Source: Agrobacterium tumefaciens (GTDB taxonomy: Bacteria > Pseudomonadota > Alphaproteobacteria > Rhizobiales > Rhizobiaceae). Taken from it: a stretch of DNA of 64,000 nucleotides. The stretch covers positions 28,011 through 92,010 of the forward strand of contig NZ_SUPW01000012.1 of the NCBI RefSeq assembly GCF_013337285.1, given 5' to 3'. The translations under genes were made by a program, and so were the position numbers. Positions 1-10,375 of the stretch are shown here, one piece after another. The notes beneath the pieces were generated by a model, which was not told the DNA's origin, made no database searches, and saw only the letters and a list, made by a program, of their open reading frames with translations. Each line of letters opens with the position of its first letter. Position 1 is the stretch's first letter.

Positions 1-1
1 T

Positions 2-454
2 GTCGATGCTCCCTGGAGCTTCGCAAGGCTGGTGGATTTTTCCCAGCATGTCTGGCTGCCGGTCATCGTCATCGGGCTCGGCTCGCTTGCCGCCCTTGTG
101 CGCATCATGCGCGCCAATCTGCTGGATGAGCTTTCGAAACCCTATGTCACGACGGCTCGCGCCAAAGGCATGTCGGAATTCGAATTGTTGATGCGCTATC
201 CGGTGCGACTGGCGCTCAACCCGCTGATTTCCACGCTGGGCTGGATTTTGCCGGCGGTGATCTCAGGCGAAATCATCGTCTCCGTCGTCATGAGCCTGCC
301 CACCACCGGGCCGTTGCTGCTGCGCGCGCTGCTTGCCCAGGACATGTATCTCGCTGGCTCGCTCATCCTGCTGATCTCGGTGCTGACGATCATCGGCACT
401 TTGATTTCGGACATCCTGCTTGCCATCACTGACCCGCGGATTCGGCTGCAATGA
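2..454 (+). CDS. ABC importer permease, DppB/OppB type (5' end cut by the window)
   Basis: C-terminal part of an inner-membrane permease of a peptide/opine/oligosaccharide-type ABC importer. The reading frame is open from base 2, so the true start lies outside the window; the GTG at 32 is only the first internal start codon. The visible part holds the cytoplasmic EAA loop (pattern KPYVTTARAKGMSEFELL, about residues 45-62), which contacts the ATPase, followed by hydrophobic membrane segments. The stop overlaps the next permease gene by 4 bases (ATGA), a usual sign of translational coupling in these operons. The substrate cannot be told from the permease. The adjacent sugar-acid dehydratases suggest a sugar-derived compound rather than peptide. 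Confidence 0.9.
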   Translation, partial: VDAPWSFARLVDFSQHVWLPVIVIGLGSLAALVRIMRANLLDELSKPYVTTARAKGMSEFELLMRYPVRLALNPLISTLGWILPAVISGEIIVSVVMSLPTTGPLLLRALLAQDMYLAGSLILLISVLTIIGTLISDILLAITDPRIRLQ

Positions 455-1601
455 CAGACATCACTCACCTCCCGCCGGATACCGGCCCATCGCTCGACCT
501 TCACAACAAGGATATTGCCGTTGCCGGACAATGGCGTCTCTTCTGGCTCAAGTTCAAGAAGCATAAAATCGCCCTTGTGAGCCTGGTGGTGATCATCGTC
601 ATGTATCTCGTGGCGGCTTTTGCGAATTTTATCGCCCCGGTTGATCCCAACGCCACCAATGCCCGCTTCACCTATGCGCCGCCGCAATGGGTATCGCTGA
701 TGCATGACGGCTCTTTCAAGCCGCATGTCAACCAGTTGAAGATGACGCTGAACACGGAGTCCATGCGTCGGGAATTCACGCCCGATCCGGCCAAGCCGCT
801 CACTGTCGGCTTCTTCGTCAAGGCGCAGCAACCCTATCATCTGCTCGGCTTCATTCCGATGGAAACCAAGCTGTTCGGTCTGACCGACCCCAAGCCCGGC
901 GACAGTCTCTATATTTTCGGTGCAGACCGTCTGGGGCGCGATATCTTCAGCCGCGTCGTGCACGGCGCCCAGATATCGCTGTCCATCGGCCTCGTCGGCG
1001 TGTTCATGAGCCTCATTCTGGGCGTTACCATCGGCGGTATATCCGGATTCTTCGGCGGATGGCTCGATCTCGTCATCCAGCGTGCCATAGAGTTGCTGCG
1101 ATCCATTCCGACGATCCCGCTATGGATGGGGCTTGCAGCCGCAATCCCGATCGGGTGGCCGCCGCTTCGCACCTATTTCATCATTACCCTGATCGTCTCA
1201 TTGATCGGCTGGACCAGTCTGGCACGCGAGGTGCGCGGCAAGTTCCTGTCATTGAGGAACGAGGACTTCGTCATCGCCGCACGGCTGGACGGGATGAGCG
1301 AATTCCGCATCATCTTCAGCCATCTCGTGCCGTCTTTCATGAGCCACATCATCGCGACGCTGACGCTTGCCATTCCCTCGATGATCCTGGCTGAAACCGC
1401 GCTGTCCTTCCTCGGTATCGGCCTTCAGCCGCCAATCATCTCCTGGGGTGTTCTCCTTCAGGAAGCGCAGAACATCCGCGCGGTGGCGCAGGCGCCCTGG
1501 CTGCTGTTCACGCCCGCCGCCGCGATCGTGATCTCGGTGCTTTCCCTCAACTTCCTCGGCGATGGCCTTCGCGATGCCGCAGACCCATACGAGTCCGTAT
1601 C

Positions 1602-1605
<4 letters not shown>
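451..1605 (+). CDS. ABC importer permease, DppC/OppC type
   Basis: Second inner-membrane permease of the same importer, 384 aa. One membrane segment lies near residues 37-58. A long periplasmic stretch of about 100 residues follows; it is longer than in classical DppC and is the form seen in several rhizobial importers of this group. The conserved GADRLGRDIFSRV motif precedes the membrane core, and the EAA loop is visible around residues 250-285 (EVRGKFLSLRNEDFV, then ARLDGMSEFRI). The start overlaps the upstream permease stop, and its own stop overlaps the ATPase start, so all three genes are translationally coupled. The large periplasmic insert may contact the binding protein. Substrate unknown. 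Confidence 0.92.
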
Positions 1606-3302
<1,697 letters not shown>

Positions 3303-3305
3303 GTC

Positions 3306-4514
3306 ATGAAAATTACCGACGTTAAAATCATCGTTTGCTCACCCGGCCGCAATTTCGTGACGGTGAAGATATTCACTGACGAAGGGCTGACCGGCGTGGG
3401 TGACGCGACGCTCAACGGCCGTGAAAAGGCGGTTGTCGCTTATCTTCAGGATCATCTGGCGCCTCTGCTGATCGGCCGCGATCCGTCGCGGATCGAAGAT
3501 ATCTGGCAATATTTCTACAAGGGCGCCTATTGGCGTCGCGGTCCGGTGACGATGGCCGCCATTGCCGGTATCGATACCGCGCTTTGGGATATCAAGGCCA
3601 AAGCCGCAAATATGCCGCTTTATCAGCTCTTCGGCGGTGCGAGCCGTGAGAAGGTGCTTTGCTACACCCATGCGCAGGGCACGGATATCAGCGAAGCGGT
3701 GGAAGCCGTCGGCAAACGGATCGATCAAGGCTACAAGGCCGTTCGGGTGCAGGTCGGCATTCCCGGTCTGCCCGGCGTTTACGGAACCGGGGCAAAAGCC
3801 GTCACCAACAATGCCGTCGATGATGCCGTTCCGCATGAGGAAGTGTGGTCCACATCGAAATATATGCGGCATATTCCGAAGCTTTTTGAAGCGGTTCGTG
3901 ACGCCTATGGCGATGACATCGAACTGCTGCACGACACGCATCACCGTTTGACGCCTATCGAGGCGGCGCGGCTGGGCAAGGATCTGGAATTTGCCCGTCT
4001 GTTCTGGCTTGAGGATGCGGTTGCCGCCGAACATCAGGAAGGCTTTCGCCTGATCCGCAAGCACACGACGACGCCGCTTGCGGTTGGCGAAGTGTTCAAC
4101 ACGATCTGGGATGCCCGCCTGCTGATCGAAGAGCAGTTGATCGATTATATCCGCATGACCTCGGTCCATGCGGGCGGTGTGACGGCACTTCGCCGTGTGA
4201 TGGATTTTGCCGGTATCTATAATGTCCGCACCGCCTGCCACGGCGCAATGGACATGTCGCCCATCTGCCTTGGCGCCAATCTCCATCTCGACCTGTGGGT
4301 GCCGAATTTCGGTATCCAGGAATATTCCGGTTATCTGCCGGAAATCCTCGAGGTGTTTCCAAGCGCATGGAGCCTGAAGGACGGCTATCTGCATCCCGGT
4401 GACGCCATCGGCCATGGCGTCTATATCGATGAGAAACTCGCAGAGAAATATCCGTATCAGCGCGCCTATCTGCCCGTGAACCGTCTGGAAGACGGCACGC
4501 TCTGGCATTGGTAA
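3306..4514 (+). CDS. manD: ManD/RspA-family D-mannonate dehydratase (enolase superfamily)
   Basis: 402 aa, full length for the RspA/ManD family and recognisable over its whole length ([30 protein letters not shown], the LEDGTLWHW end). These enzymes dehydrate D-mannonate, sometimes D-gluconate, to 2-keto-3-deoxygluconate using Mg2+. Metal and catalytic positions are visible: the Asp and His of LLHDTHHRL, Glu of FWLEDA, Glu of AVGEVFN and His of [11 protein letters not shown]. As I recall, Ala after HG in that last motif marks the high-activity branch, whereas Pro marks the poorly active RspA branch. It begins 3 bases after the transporter ATPase and is followed 13 bases on by a second enolase-family gene. 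Substrate remains inferred. Confidence 0.88.
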   Translation: MKITDVKIIVCSPGRNFVTVKIFTDEGLTGVGDATLNGREKAVVAYLQDHLAPLLIGRDPSRIEDIWQYFYKGAYWRRGPVTMAAIAGIDTALWDIKAKAANMPLYQLFGGASREKVLCYTHAQGTDISEAVEAVGKRIDQGYKAVRVQVGIPGLPGVYGTGAKAVTNNAVDDAVPHEEVWSTSKYMRHIPKLFEAVRDAYGDDIELLHDTHHRLTPIEAARLGKDLEFARLFWLEDAVAAEHQEGFRLIRKHTTTPLAVGEVFNTIWDARLLIEEQLIDYIRMTSVHAGGVTALRRVMDFAGIYNVRTACHGAMDMSPICLGANLHLDLWVPNFGIQEYSGYLPEILEVFPSAWSLKDGYLHPGDAIGHGVYIDEKLAEKYPYQRAYLPVNRLEDGTLWHW

Positions 4515-4527
4515 GGGGAGAGACGAT

Positions 4528-5682
4528 ATGAAGATTACAGCAATCAAGAGCTACGCGGTCAAGGTCGGCATTCGCAACCAGCTTCTGGTGAAGATCGAGA
4601 CCGATGAAGGCATTTTCGGCTGGGGCGAAAGCGGTCTTTCGGGGCGAGAAAAGGCGGTTGTCGGCGTGCTCGAGCACTATGCCGAGTTCCTGTGCGGTCG
4701 CGATCCCTTCAAGATCGGCGCGCTCTGGCAGGAAATGTATCGTAGCCAGTATTTCGAGGGTGGGCGTGTGCTGCAGGCGGCAATCTCCGCCATCGATATA
4801 GCCCTCTACGACATCAAGGGAAAAGCTCTTGGCGTCCCGGTCTACGATCTGCTCGGCGGCAAGCAGCGCGACCGTATTCCGACATTCGCCACGACGTTCG
4901 CAGCCCCCGGTGAAGCGATGATCGAACAGGCGCAGATGCTCGTCGAACATGGCTGGACCGCCATGCGCCTGTCTCCCGACGGTCACGAGAACAAGGAGAT
5001 TTACGAGCCGCGTGAGCATATCGCGACAACAGCGAAATGGTGCGTCAAGGCGCGCGAAGTGCTGGGCGACGATGTGGTGCTCGGCATCGATTATCACCAC
5101 CGCCTGACGGTGGCGGAAGCGGCGAGCTTCTGCCAGAAGATGCCGAAGGGCACACTCGACTTCTTGGAAGAGCCTATTCGTGATGAATCCCCCGGCGCCT
5201 ACGAGGCCCTGCGGCGTCTCACCGACGTACCGTTCGCCATCGGTGAGGAGTTCTCATCCAAGTGGCAGTTCCAGCCCTATATCGAGCGGGACATCCACCA
5301 GTTCAACCGTCTCGATGTCTGCAATGTCGGCGGCTTGACGGAGAGCATGAAGGTCGCCGCATGGAGCGAAACGCATTATGTGGACATGATGCCGCACAAT
5401 CCGCTCGGGCCGATCTGCACCGCGGCGACGATCCATTTTTCGGCAGCGGTTGCCAATTTCTCATGGCTTGAAACACGTGCCAGCCCGGCTGAAACCCATC
5501 TCGGTTTCGACAATTCGGAGTTCTTCCCGGTTCAGCCAAAACTTGATGGGCCTTATTACCCGGTTTCTGATGCACCCGGTCTTGGCATCGAGGTGAACGA
5601 GAAGCTGATCGCACGGCAAAGCTTCGAATTCTGGGAAGCACCTCACCTCAAACGTCGCGACGGGTCCGTGACCAACTGGTGA
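4528..5682 (+). CDS. Enolase-superfamily sugar-acid dehydratase (galactonate-dehydratase-like)
   Basis: 384 aa enzyme of the mandelate racemase/enolase superfamily with a strong GGGGAGAG ribosome site. The N-terminal capping domain is followed by a barrel with the expected metal ligands: Asp of GIDYHHRL, Glu of DFLEEPI, Glu of AIGEEFSS, and the catalytic His of MMPHNPLGPIC. The DYH and HNPLGP patterns match the D-galactonate dehydratase branch more than mandelate racemase or muconate-lactonizing enzyme. It differs clearly from the dgoD-like protein at 12930-14078, so it may act on a different aldonate. It is the last gene before a strong hairpin terminator and probably belongs to the transporter operon. 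Confidence 0.85.
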   Translation: MKITAIKSYAVKVGIRNQLLVKIETDEGIFGWGESGLSGREKAVVGVLEHYAEFLCGRDPFKIGALWQEMYRSQYFEGGRVLQAAISAIDIALYDIKGKALGVPVYDLLGGKQRDRIPTFATTFAAPGEAMIEQAQMLVEHGWTAMRLSPDGHENKEIYEPREHIATTAKWCVKAREVLGDDVVLGIDYHHRLTVAEAASFCQKMPKGTLDFLEEPIRDESPGAYEALRRLTDVPFAIGEEFSSKWQFQPYIERDIHQFNRLDVCNVGGLTESMKVAAWSETHYVDMMPHNPLGPICTAATIHFSAAVANFSWLETRASPAETHLGFDNSEFFPVQPKLDGPYYPVSDAPGLGIEVNEKLIARQSFEFWEAPHLKRRDGSVTNW

Positions 5683-5691
5683 TGTCGCAGA

Positions 5692-5731
5692 TGCGTATCG
5701 CTTGGATAACAGTCGGCGATACGCAGTTTTT
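5692..5731. terminator. Rho-independent terminator between converging genes
   Basis: A perfect 10-bp stem (TGCGTATCGC at 5692-5701 paired with GCGATACGCA at 5716-5725) with a 14-base loop is followed by G and five T residues on the + strand. It lies between the end of the dehydratase gene and the end of the converging GntR gene. It clearly serves the + strand operon and the stem may also help stop the opposing transcript. Confidence 0.85.
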
Positions 5732-5741
5732 GCCCGTCAGA

Positions 5742-6527
5742 TTACTTTTCAACGGAGTCAGATGCCTTGCGGGCACGTGACAAGGCATCCGTCATCTCGC
5801 TTCGTGCAACACCAATAAGCCGCTCCATCGCCTGGCGAGCCGCATCCGGACGCCGCATCCGTATCGCTTCAAGCACGTCCTGATGCGTCGAAATGGCTTG
5901 TTCATGGGACTGGCTGGCACGATTGGTCAGGCGGAAGCTTGCAAGCAGGGCAGCGCGAATGGCGGTGGCGAACTGCCGGTAGACCCAGTTGCCGCTGGCA
6001 TTGATGATCGCTGTATGGAAATCCAGATCGGCCCGGCTCCAGTCTTCGGTGTCGCGGGCATTGGCCTCCACCATGTTCTCGAACGCTCTGGAAATATGGT
6101 ACAATTGCCGGGCATTGGCATTTGCCGCCGCCTGCGCTGCCGCCGCCGGTTCGAGTAGCTGGCGGGCATCGATGAGCGAGGCATAAAAGGCGTCGTCAGC
6201 GCCCACCGACAGCATGACATCCAGCACGATCGGATCGAGATAGTTCCAGTTCTCACGCGGCAAAACGGTTGTGCCTGCCCGCGTTCGCGACCGCACCATG
6301 CCGAGCGCTGAAAGATATTGCATTGCCTCCCGCAGGCTGGTGCGGCTGACGCTGAACCTTTCTGTCAGTTCGGCTTCGTTCGGAAGCGTCGAGTTCTCTG
6401 GAAAAGCGCCTGAGACGATCAACTCGACAAGACAGTGGAGCAGCATTTCCCGCACGCTGCGTTTGCCGTGCTGGGCAATCGGCGTGCCGTGTTCCGTCAG
6501 CACTTGGGTCATGCGGCCGCTTTTCAC
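5742..6527 (-). CDS. GntR-family transcriptional regulator, FCD (FadR) subfamily
   Basis: 261 aa. The N-terminal winged helix-turn-helix (about residues 24-90) shows the family pattern ELTERFSVSRTSLREAM followed by LGMVRSRTRAGT. The C-terminal FCD domain is helical and carries Asp/His residues typical of its metal and ligand site (DLDFHTAI, SHEQAISTHQ). FCD regulators of this kind repress catabolic operons and are released by sugar acids such as galactonate, gluconate or uronates. The gene is divergent from the CUT2 importer operon and converges on the dehydratase operon. The start used is GTG with AAGGA upstream; an ATG 15 bases inside (6512) is an alternative. It probably controls both neighbouring operons. 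Confidence 0.9.
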   Translation of the reverse strand: MKSGRMTQVLTEHGTPIAQHGKRSVREMLLHCLVELIVSGAFPENSTLPNEAELTERFSVSRTSLREAMQYLSALGMVRSRTRAGTTVLPRENWNYLDPIVLDVMLSVGADDAFYASLIDARQLLEPAAAAQAAANANARQLYHISRAFENMVEANARDTEDWSRADLDFHTAIINASGNWVYRQFATAIRAALLASFRLTNRASQSHEQAISTHQDVLEAIRMRRPDAARQAMERLIGVARSEMTDALSRARKASDSVEK

Positions 6528-6666
6528 GGTGCTGCTATCCTTCTGTTTCTTTTCCCGACATGCGTGAAAAGCCTGCTCGCCTCGACCCGCAACCGAAAAT
6601 TACGAAGGGACTCAATCGATAATATGAATGATCCTGGCAAAACGATCAAATCGAAAAATAAATCGT

Positions 6667-6695
6667 ATTTAAGTTGACATTTGTCCGACTTAAAT
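6667..6695. promoter_or_regulatory. Candidate GntR operator overlapping a -35-like TTGACA
   Basis: Perfect 8-base arms ATTTAAGT (6667-6674) and ACTTAAAT (6688-6695) surround a smaller GACA-TT-TGTC repeat (6676-6685) and a TGTCCGAC stretch whose GTC-C-GAC core resembles FadR-subfamily operators. A TTGACA hexamer (6674-6679) sits inside the left half. The site lies in the 236-base gap between the divergent repressor and importer genes, 69 bases before the importer start. Repressor binding here would block the importer promoter. The function is inferred from symmetry and position. Confidence 0.5.
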
Positions 6696-6763
6696 TAAGG
6701 TTTCGTTGTGCCGAATGGTGGAGAGAGACACCGGCAGTCGGGTTTTTATCAGGGAGAGAGCAG

Positions 6764-7735
6764 ATGAAGCTCATTAGACACGTGGCACTTCTGGCTGCGG
6801 CAGCATGTGCGGGCGCAACGACCGTTGCCGCGCAGGAAGATCTGAAAGTTGGCGCAATCTATATGGATGCGCAGGGTTTTTATGCGGGTGTACGCAAGGG
6901 CATCCAGAGCGGAGCGGCGGAAGCCGGCCGCAAGCTTGATGTTGTCGAGACAAATGCACAGGGAGATGTCAGCAAGGAATCCTCCTTCATCGATTCCTTG
7001 ATCTCCGCCGGCGTTCAGGCCATCATCATATCGCCTGTTTCCGCCGATGGCTCTTACCGGGCAATCCGCCGTGCGCATGACGCGGGCATTCCGGTGGTCT
7101 GCTACAACACATGCCTCAACGACGCCGAAATGAAGGAATATATCTCGGCCTATGCGGTCGGCGATCCATTCGATTTCGGCCGCAAGCTCGGTGATGCGGC
7201 TGCGGACTATTTCATCGCCCAGAAGAATGAAGCACCGAAGATCGCGGTTCTGAACTGCGAATTCGTCGAAGTCTGCGTTACACGCAGAAAAGGCTTCGAA
7301 GAGGCGTTACAGGCCAAGGTGCCGGGTGCGAAGATCGTTGCCAACCAGGAAGGCGCTATCCTCGACAAGGCAGTTTCGGTCGCCAGCACGATGCTTTCCT
7401 CCAACCCGGATATCGACGCCTTCTTCGGCGAGGCGGGTGGGGCAACGTTGGGCGCGGCCCGTGCGGTTAAAAGCCAGGGCAAGACCGGCAAAGTGGTCGT
7501 CTTTGGCGGCGACATGACCACCGAAATTGCCCAGGAACTGGCTGACTTCTCGGTCATCAAGGCTGTTGTCGATATTTCCGGCCAGGGTCTCGGCAGGCTG
7601 GCGCTTGCTCAGGCGATCAAGTCCATCGACGGCCAGCCGCCAGAAGGCATCAAGGTCGCTTACGATATCGATCTCTACAAGTCGTCCGAAGATGGCAAGG
7701 GCTGGCTGAAGGCGCATGCTGACGGCATCCCCTGA
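6764..7735 (+). CDS. Periplasmic sugar-binding protein of a CUT2 ABC importer
   Basis: 323 aa from the ATG at 6764, preceded by GGGAGAGAG; an open frame reaches back to 6674 but reads through sequence unlike a signal peptide. The N-terminus is a clear Sec signal (MKLIRHVALL, alanine-rich core, cleavage near VAAQED). The mature part is a type I periplasmic binding fold of the RbsB/Peripla_BP_4 family (GVQAIIISPVSADG, AHDAGIPVVCYNT, repeated domain with VFGGDMT). It would capture a monosaccharide or sugar acid and deliver it to the permease encoded downstream. It is the first gene of a seven-gene run to 14872 and directly follows the candidate repressor operator. Confidence 0.92.
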   Translation: MKLIRHVALLAAAACAGATTVAAQEDLKVGAIYMDAQGFYAGVRKGIQSGAAEAGRKLDVVETNAQGDVSKESSFIDSLISAGVQAIIISPVSADGSYRAIRRAHDAGIPVVCYNTCLNDAEMKEYISAYAVGDPFDFGRKLGDAAADYFIAQKNEAPKIAVLNCEFVEVCVTRRKGFEEALQAKVPGAKIVANQEGAILDKAVSVASTMLSSNPDIDAFFGEAGGATLGAARAVKSQGKTGKVVVFGGDMTTEIAQELADFSVIKAVVDISGQGLGRLALAQAIKSIDGQPPEGIKVAYDIDLYKSSEDGKGWLKAHADGIP

Positions 7736-7822
7736 TCAACCTTTCGTCGCTGCGGCTCCGTGAGCGGTCCGCCAGATAGAGCCGCCGGGCAATCGGCGGC
7801 TTCAACAGCAATGGAAAGACCC

Positions 7823-9349
7823 ATGACATCTGTTTTCCAGAACAGTCTGCCGGATATTTCGGCCGTCGCCTCGATCAAGGGATGTACGCGGCGTTACCCC
7901 GGTGTACTTGCTCTTGACGATGCCACATTCGAGGTGGCGCCCGGGGAGGTGAGAGCTTTGCTCGGCAAGAACGGCGCCGGTAAATCGACCCTGATCCGCA
8001 TGCTGACCGGTGCCGAGACGCCGGATACCGGAAGCGTATCGATCGGCGGCTCCGAACTTTCCTCGTCCGGCTCTGCGCGGGCGCAGGAATCCTTCAAAAA
8101 AGGCGTGCGCGTCGTTTATCAGGAACTTAGCCTGGTGCCCGGCATGACGCTTGCCGAGAACCTGTTTCTCGGACGCTGGCCGCGTAAGGGCGGTGTCATT
8201 CAATATGCAGCCATGGAAGCCGAGGCCGCAGAAGCCATGGCAAGCCTTGGCCTTGATCTTCCGGCGGATCGTATCGTGGCGGGCTTGAGCCCTGCGGAGC
8301 GGCAATTGCTTGAAATCGCCCGCGCCATGGTGGGCCAACCCAGGCTTATTATTCTCGACGAGCCAACCAGTTCCCTGGCCGCAGCGGAGGCTGAAAAGGT
8401 CATGGCTGCCGTCAAAAATGTGGCTGCGAAAGGAATCGCGGTCATCTATGTCAGCCATCGCATGAACGAAATTCGCCAGATCGCTCATTCCGCGACGATC
8501 ATGCGTGATGGCCGGATTATCGATACGGTCGACGTAAAAGGCGCCGATACGCGCGAGATCGTCAGGCTGATGCTCGGTTCCGAAGCCTCCCAGGCCGCGG
8601 CGCTTGAAAACCATGCGTCTTCCGATGTGGTTCTGGAGGTGCGGGATCTGGCGCTGGCCCCGAAGCTTTCGTCGATTTCCTTCGCCCTCCACAGGGGAGA
8701 GGTGCTCGGTATTGCCGGTCTGCTCGGCGCGGGCCGCACGGAGCTGCTGCAAGCCATCATGGGCGTGCGTGATTTCGACGGCGGCGATGTCCTGGTGGAT
8801 GGACGCTCGGTCAAGTCGGCCGGTTACAAGCAGATGGTCGGTATGGGTTTCGGCTATACGCCGGAGAGCCGCAAGGAAGAGGGGATCGTGCCGCTGCTTG
8901 GCGTTGACGAAAACACGCTTTCCACCAACTTCTCGGGCGTCAGTCGTAACGGTATCCTCTCGGCCAGCCGCATGGCGCAGGCGACACGCGACATCATTGA
9001 GCGTCTTCACATCAAGACGGCCAGCACCGACACACCAATTGGAACACTTTCGGGCGGAAATCAGCAAAAGGTCGTCATCGGCCGCTGGGTCTATGCCGGA
9101 AGCCGCATTCTTCTTCTCGACGAACCAACGCGCGGCGTGGATATCGAGGCGAAAGCGCAGATCTACGCCATTATCCGGCAGCTCGCCGCGGAAGGTCGCA
9201 GCGTCATTTTCGTTTCCAGCGAAATCGAGGAACTGCCGCTCGTCTGCGACCGCGCACTCGTTCTTCGTGATGGTGCGCTGCGCGAAGAGTTCAAATCACC
9301 CAACATAGATCAGGACACCTTGATGGCTGCCTGCATTACCGGACATTGA
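7823..9349 (+). CDS. Sugar ABC importer ATPase, RbsA/MglA type (two NBDs)
   Basis: 508 aa if started at ATG 7823, which has GGAAAG six bases upstream; the open frame extends back to 7760 without a better site. Two ATPase domains in tandem are typical of CUT2 importers. The first has GKNGAGKSTLIRML, signature LSPAERQLLEIA and LIILDEPTSSL. The second has a degenerate Walker A (GLLGAGRTELLQAI), as usual in this family, then LSGGNQQKVVIGRW and ILLLDEPTRGVD. It energises import with the binding protein upstream and the permease 12 bases downstream. Confidence 0.94.
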   Translation: MTSVFQNSLPDISAVASIKGCTRRYPGVLALDDATFEVAPGEVRALLGKNGAGKSTLIRMLTGAETPDTGSVSIGGSELSSSGSARAQESFKKGVRVVYQELSLVPGMTLAENLFLGRWPRKGGVIQYAAMEAEAAEAMASLGLDLPADRIVAGLSPAERQLLEIARAMVGQPRLIILDEPTSSLAAAEAEKVMAAVKNVAAKGIAVIYVSHRMNEIRQIAHSATIMRDGRIIDTVDVKGADTREIVRLMLGSEASQAAALENHASSDVVLEVRDLALAPKLSSISFALHRGEVLGIAGLLGAGRTELLQAIMGVRDFDGGDVLVDGRSVKSAGYKQMVGMGFGYTPESRKEEGIVPLLGVDENTLSTNFSGVSRNGILSASRMAQATRDIIERLHIKTASTDTPIGTLSGGNQQKVVIGRWVYAGSRILLLDEPTRGVDIEAKAQIYAIIRQLAAEGRSVIFVSSEIEELPLVCDRALVLRDGALREEFKSPNIDQDTLMAACITGH

Positions 9350-9361
9350 GGGAGACAGACC

Positions 9362-10369
9362 ATGTCACTCGATCAAACTGCCAAAAAGGCTGTTTCACAG
9401 AAGACTGCAAGCCGGGGCTTTGCCCTCTCGAAGCATATGAACGAGCTTAGCCTGTTCTTTGCCATTGCCGTTCTTTACGTCGTTTTTTCATCGACTGCGC
9501 CCGGCTTCATGTCGTTCAATAACCAGGTCAACATCCTGCGTGATGCGGCGACGATCGGCATTGCCGCCTGGGCGGTGACGCTCATCATTATTGCCGGTGA
9601 AATCGATGTCAGTGTCGGGCCGATGGTGGCTTTCATCTCGGTCGAGCTTGCATTTCTTCTGCAATGGGGTGTTCCCACACCTGCGGCCTTCGTGCTGGCG
9701 ATAGCGTTCGGGGCGCTGCTCGGCGCCATTTCCGGCATTCTGCGAGCCTATTTCGATGTGCCGTCTTTCGTCGCCACGCTCGGCATGTGGAGCGCGTTGC
9801 GCGGCATCGCGCTTTTCGTAACTGATGCGCTGCCGGTTTCCATCGGCCGCAACGACATGCTGGATGCGCTCGACCGCTCGGTATTCGGCATTCCACCAGC
9901 CGCCATCATCATGCTGGTGCTGTTTGCGATTTTTGCTTTCGTCAGCAGAAAAACCGCCTTTGGTCGGTCGGTTTTCGCTGTTGGCGGAAATGCACATGCA
10001 GCCTTCCTCAGCGGCATCAACGTCGCACGCATTCGTGTGGCGCTCTTTGCCATCGGCGGAGCGATGGCGGCCATATCAGGCATTCTTCTTGTTTCGCGTC
10101 TTGGTTCGGGCAATGCAACGGCGGCGAACGGTCTTGAATTTGACGTGATCGCGGCAGTGGTTGTGGGTGGGACCGCGCTTTCCGGCGGCCGCGGCTCGAT
10201 GCTGGGTACGCTGCTTGGCGTTCTGGTCATCACGCTTATCGGCAATGGTCTTGTTCTTCTCGGCATCAATCCGTTCTTCCAGCAGGTAGTTCGCGGTCTC
10301 ATCATCGTCATCGCCGTGCTTGCCAATATTCAGGCGATCAAGCGCAGCCTGTCGCGCAACAGGGGATGA
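9362..10369 (+). CDS. Sugar ABC importer permease, RbsC type
   Basis: 335 aa, highly hydrophobic, with about 8-10 predicted membrane segments and the usual CUT2 family pattern (TLIIIAGEIDVSVGPMVAF near residues 75-95; AAVVVGGTALSGGRGSMLG near 263-281). The single-permease design is normal for CUT2 systems, where it forms a homodimer. It is preceded by GGGAGAC and lies 12 bases after the ATPase gene and 6 bases before the epimerase gene, so the importer and the first metabolic step are in one transcript. Confidence 0.93.
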   Translation: MSLDQTAKKAVSQKTASRGFALSKHMNELSLFFAIAVLYVVFSSTAPGFMSFNNQVNILRDAATIGIAAWAVTLIIIAGEIDVSVGPMVAFISVELAFLLQWGVPTPAAFVLAIAFGALLGAISGILRAYFDVPSFVATLGMWSALRGIALFVTDALPVSIGRNDMLDALDRSVFGIPPAAIIMLVLFAIFAFVSRKTAFGRSVFAVGGNAHAAFLSGINVARIRVALFAIGGAMAAISGILLVSRLGSGNATAANGLEFDVIAAVVVGGTALSGGRGSMLGTLLGVLVITLIGNGLVLLGINPFFQQVVRGLIIVIAVLANIQAIKRSLSRNRG

Positions 10370-10375
10370 CGCGGC

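Noticed and set aside
3339..4547. 402-codon minus-strand frame opposite manD
   Set aside because: Mirror frame of a conserved enzyme; no ribosome site and no recognisable domain.
7802..9067. 421-codon minus-strand frame opposite the sugar ATPase
   Set aside because: Antisense shadow of the conserved ATPase gene.
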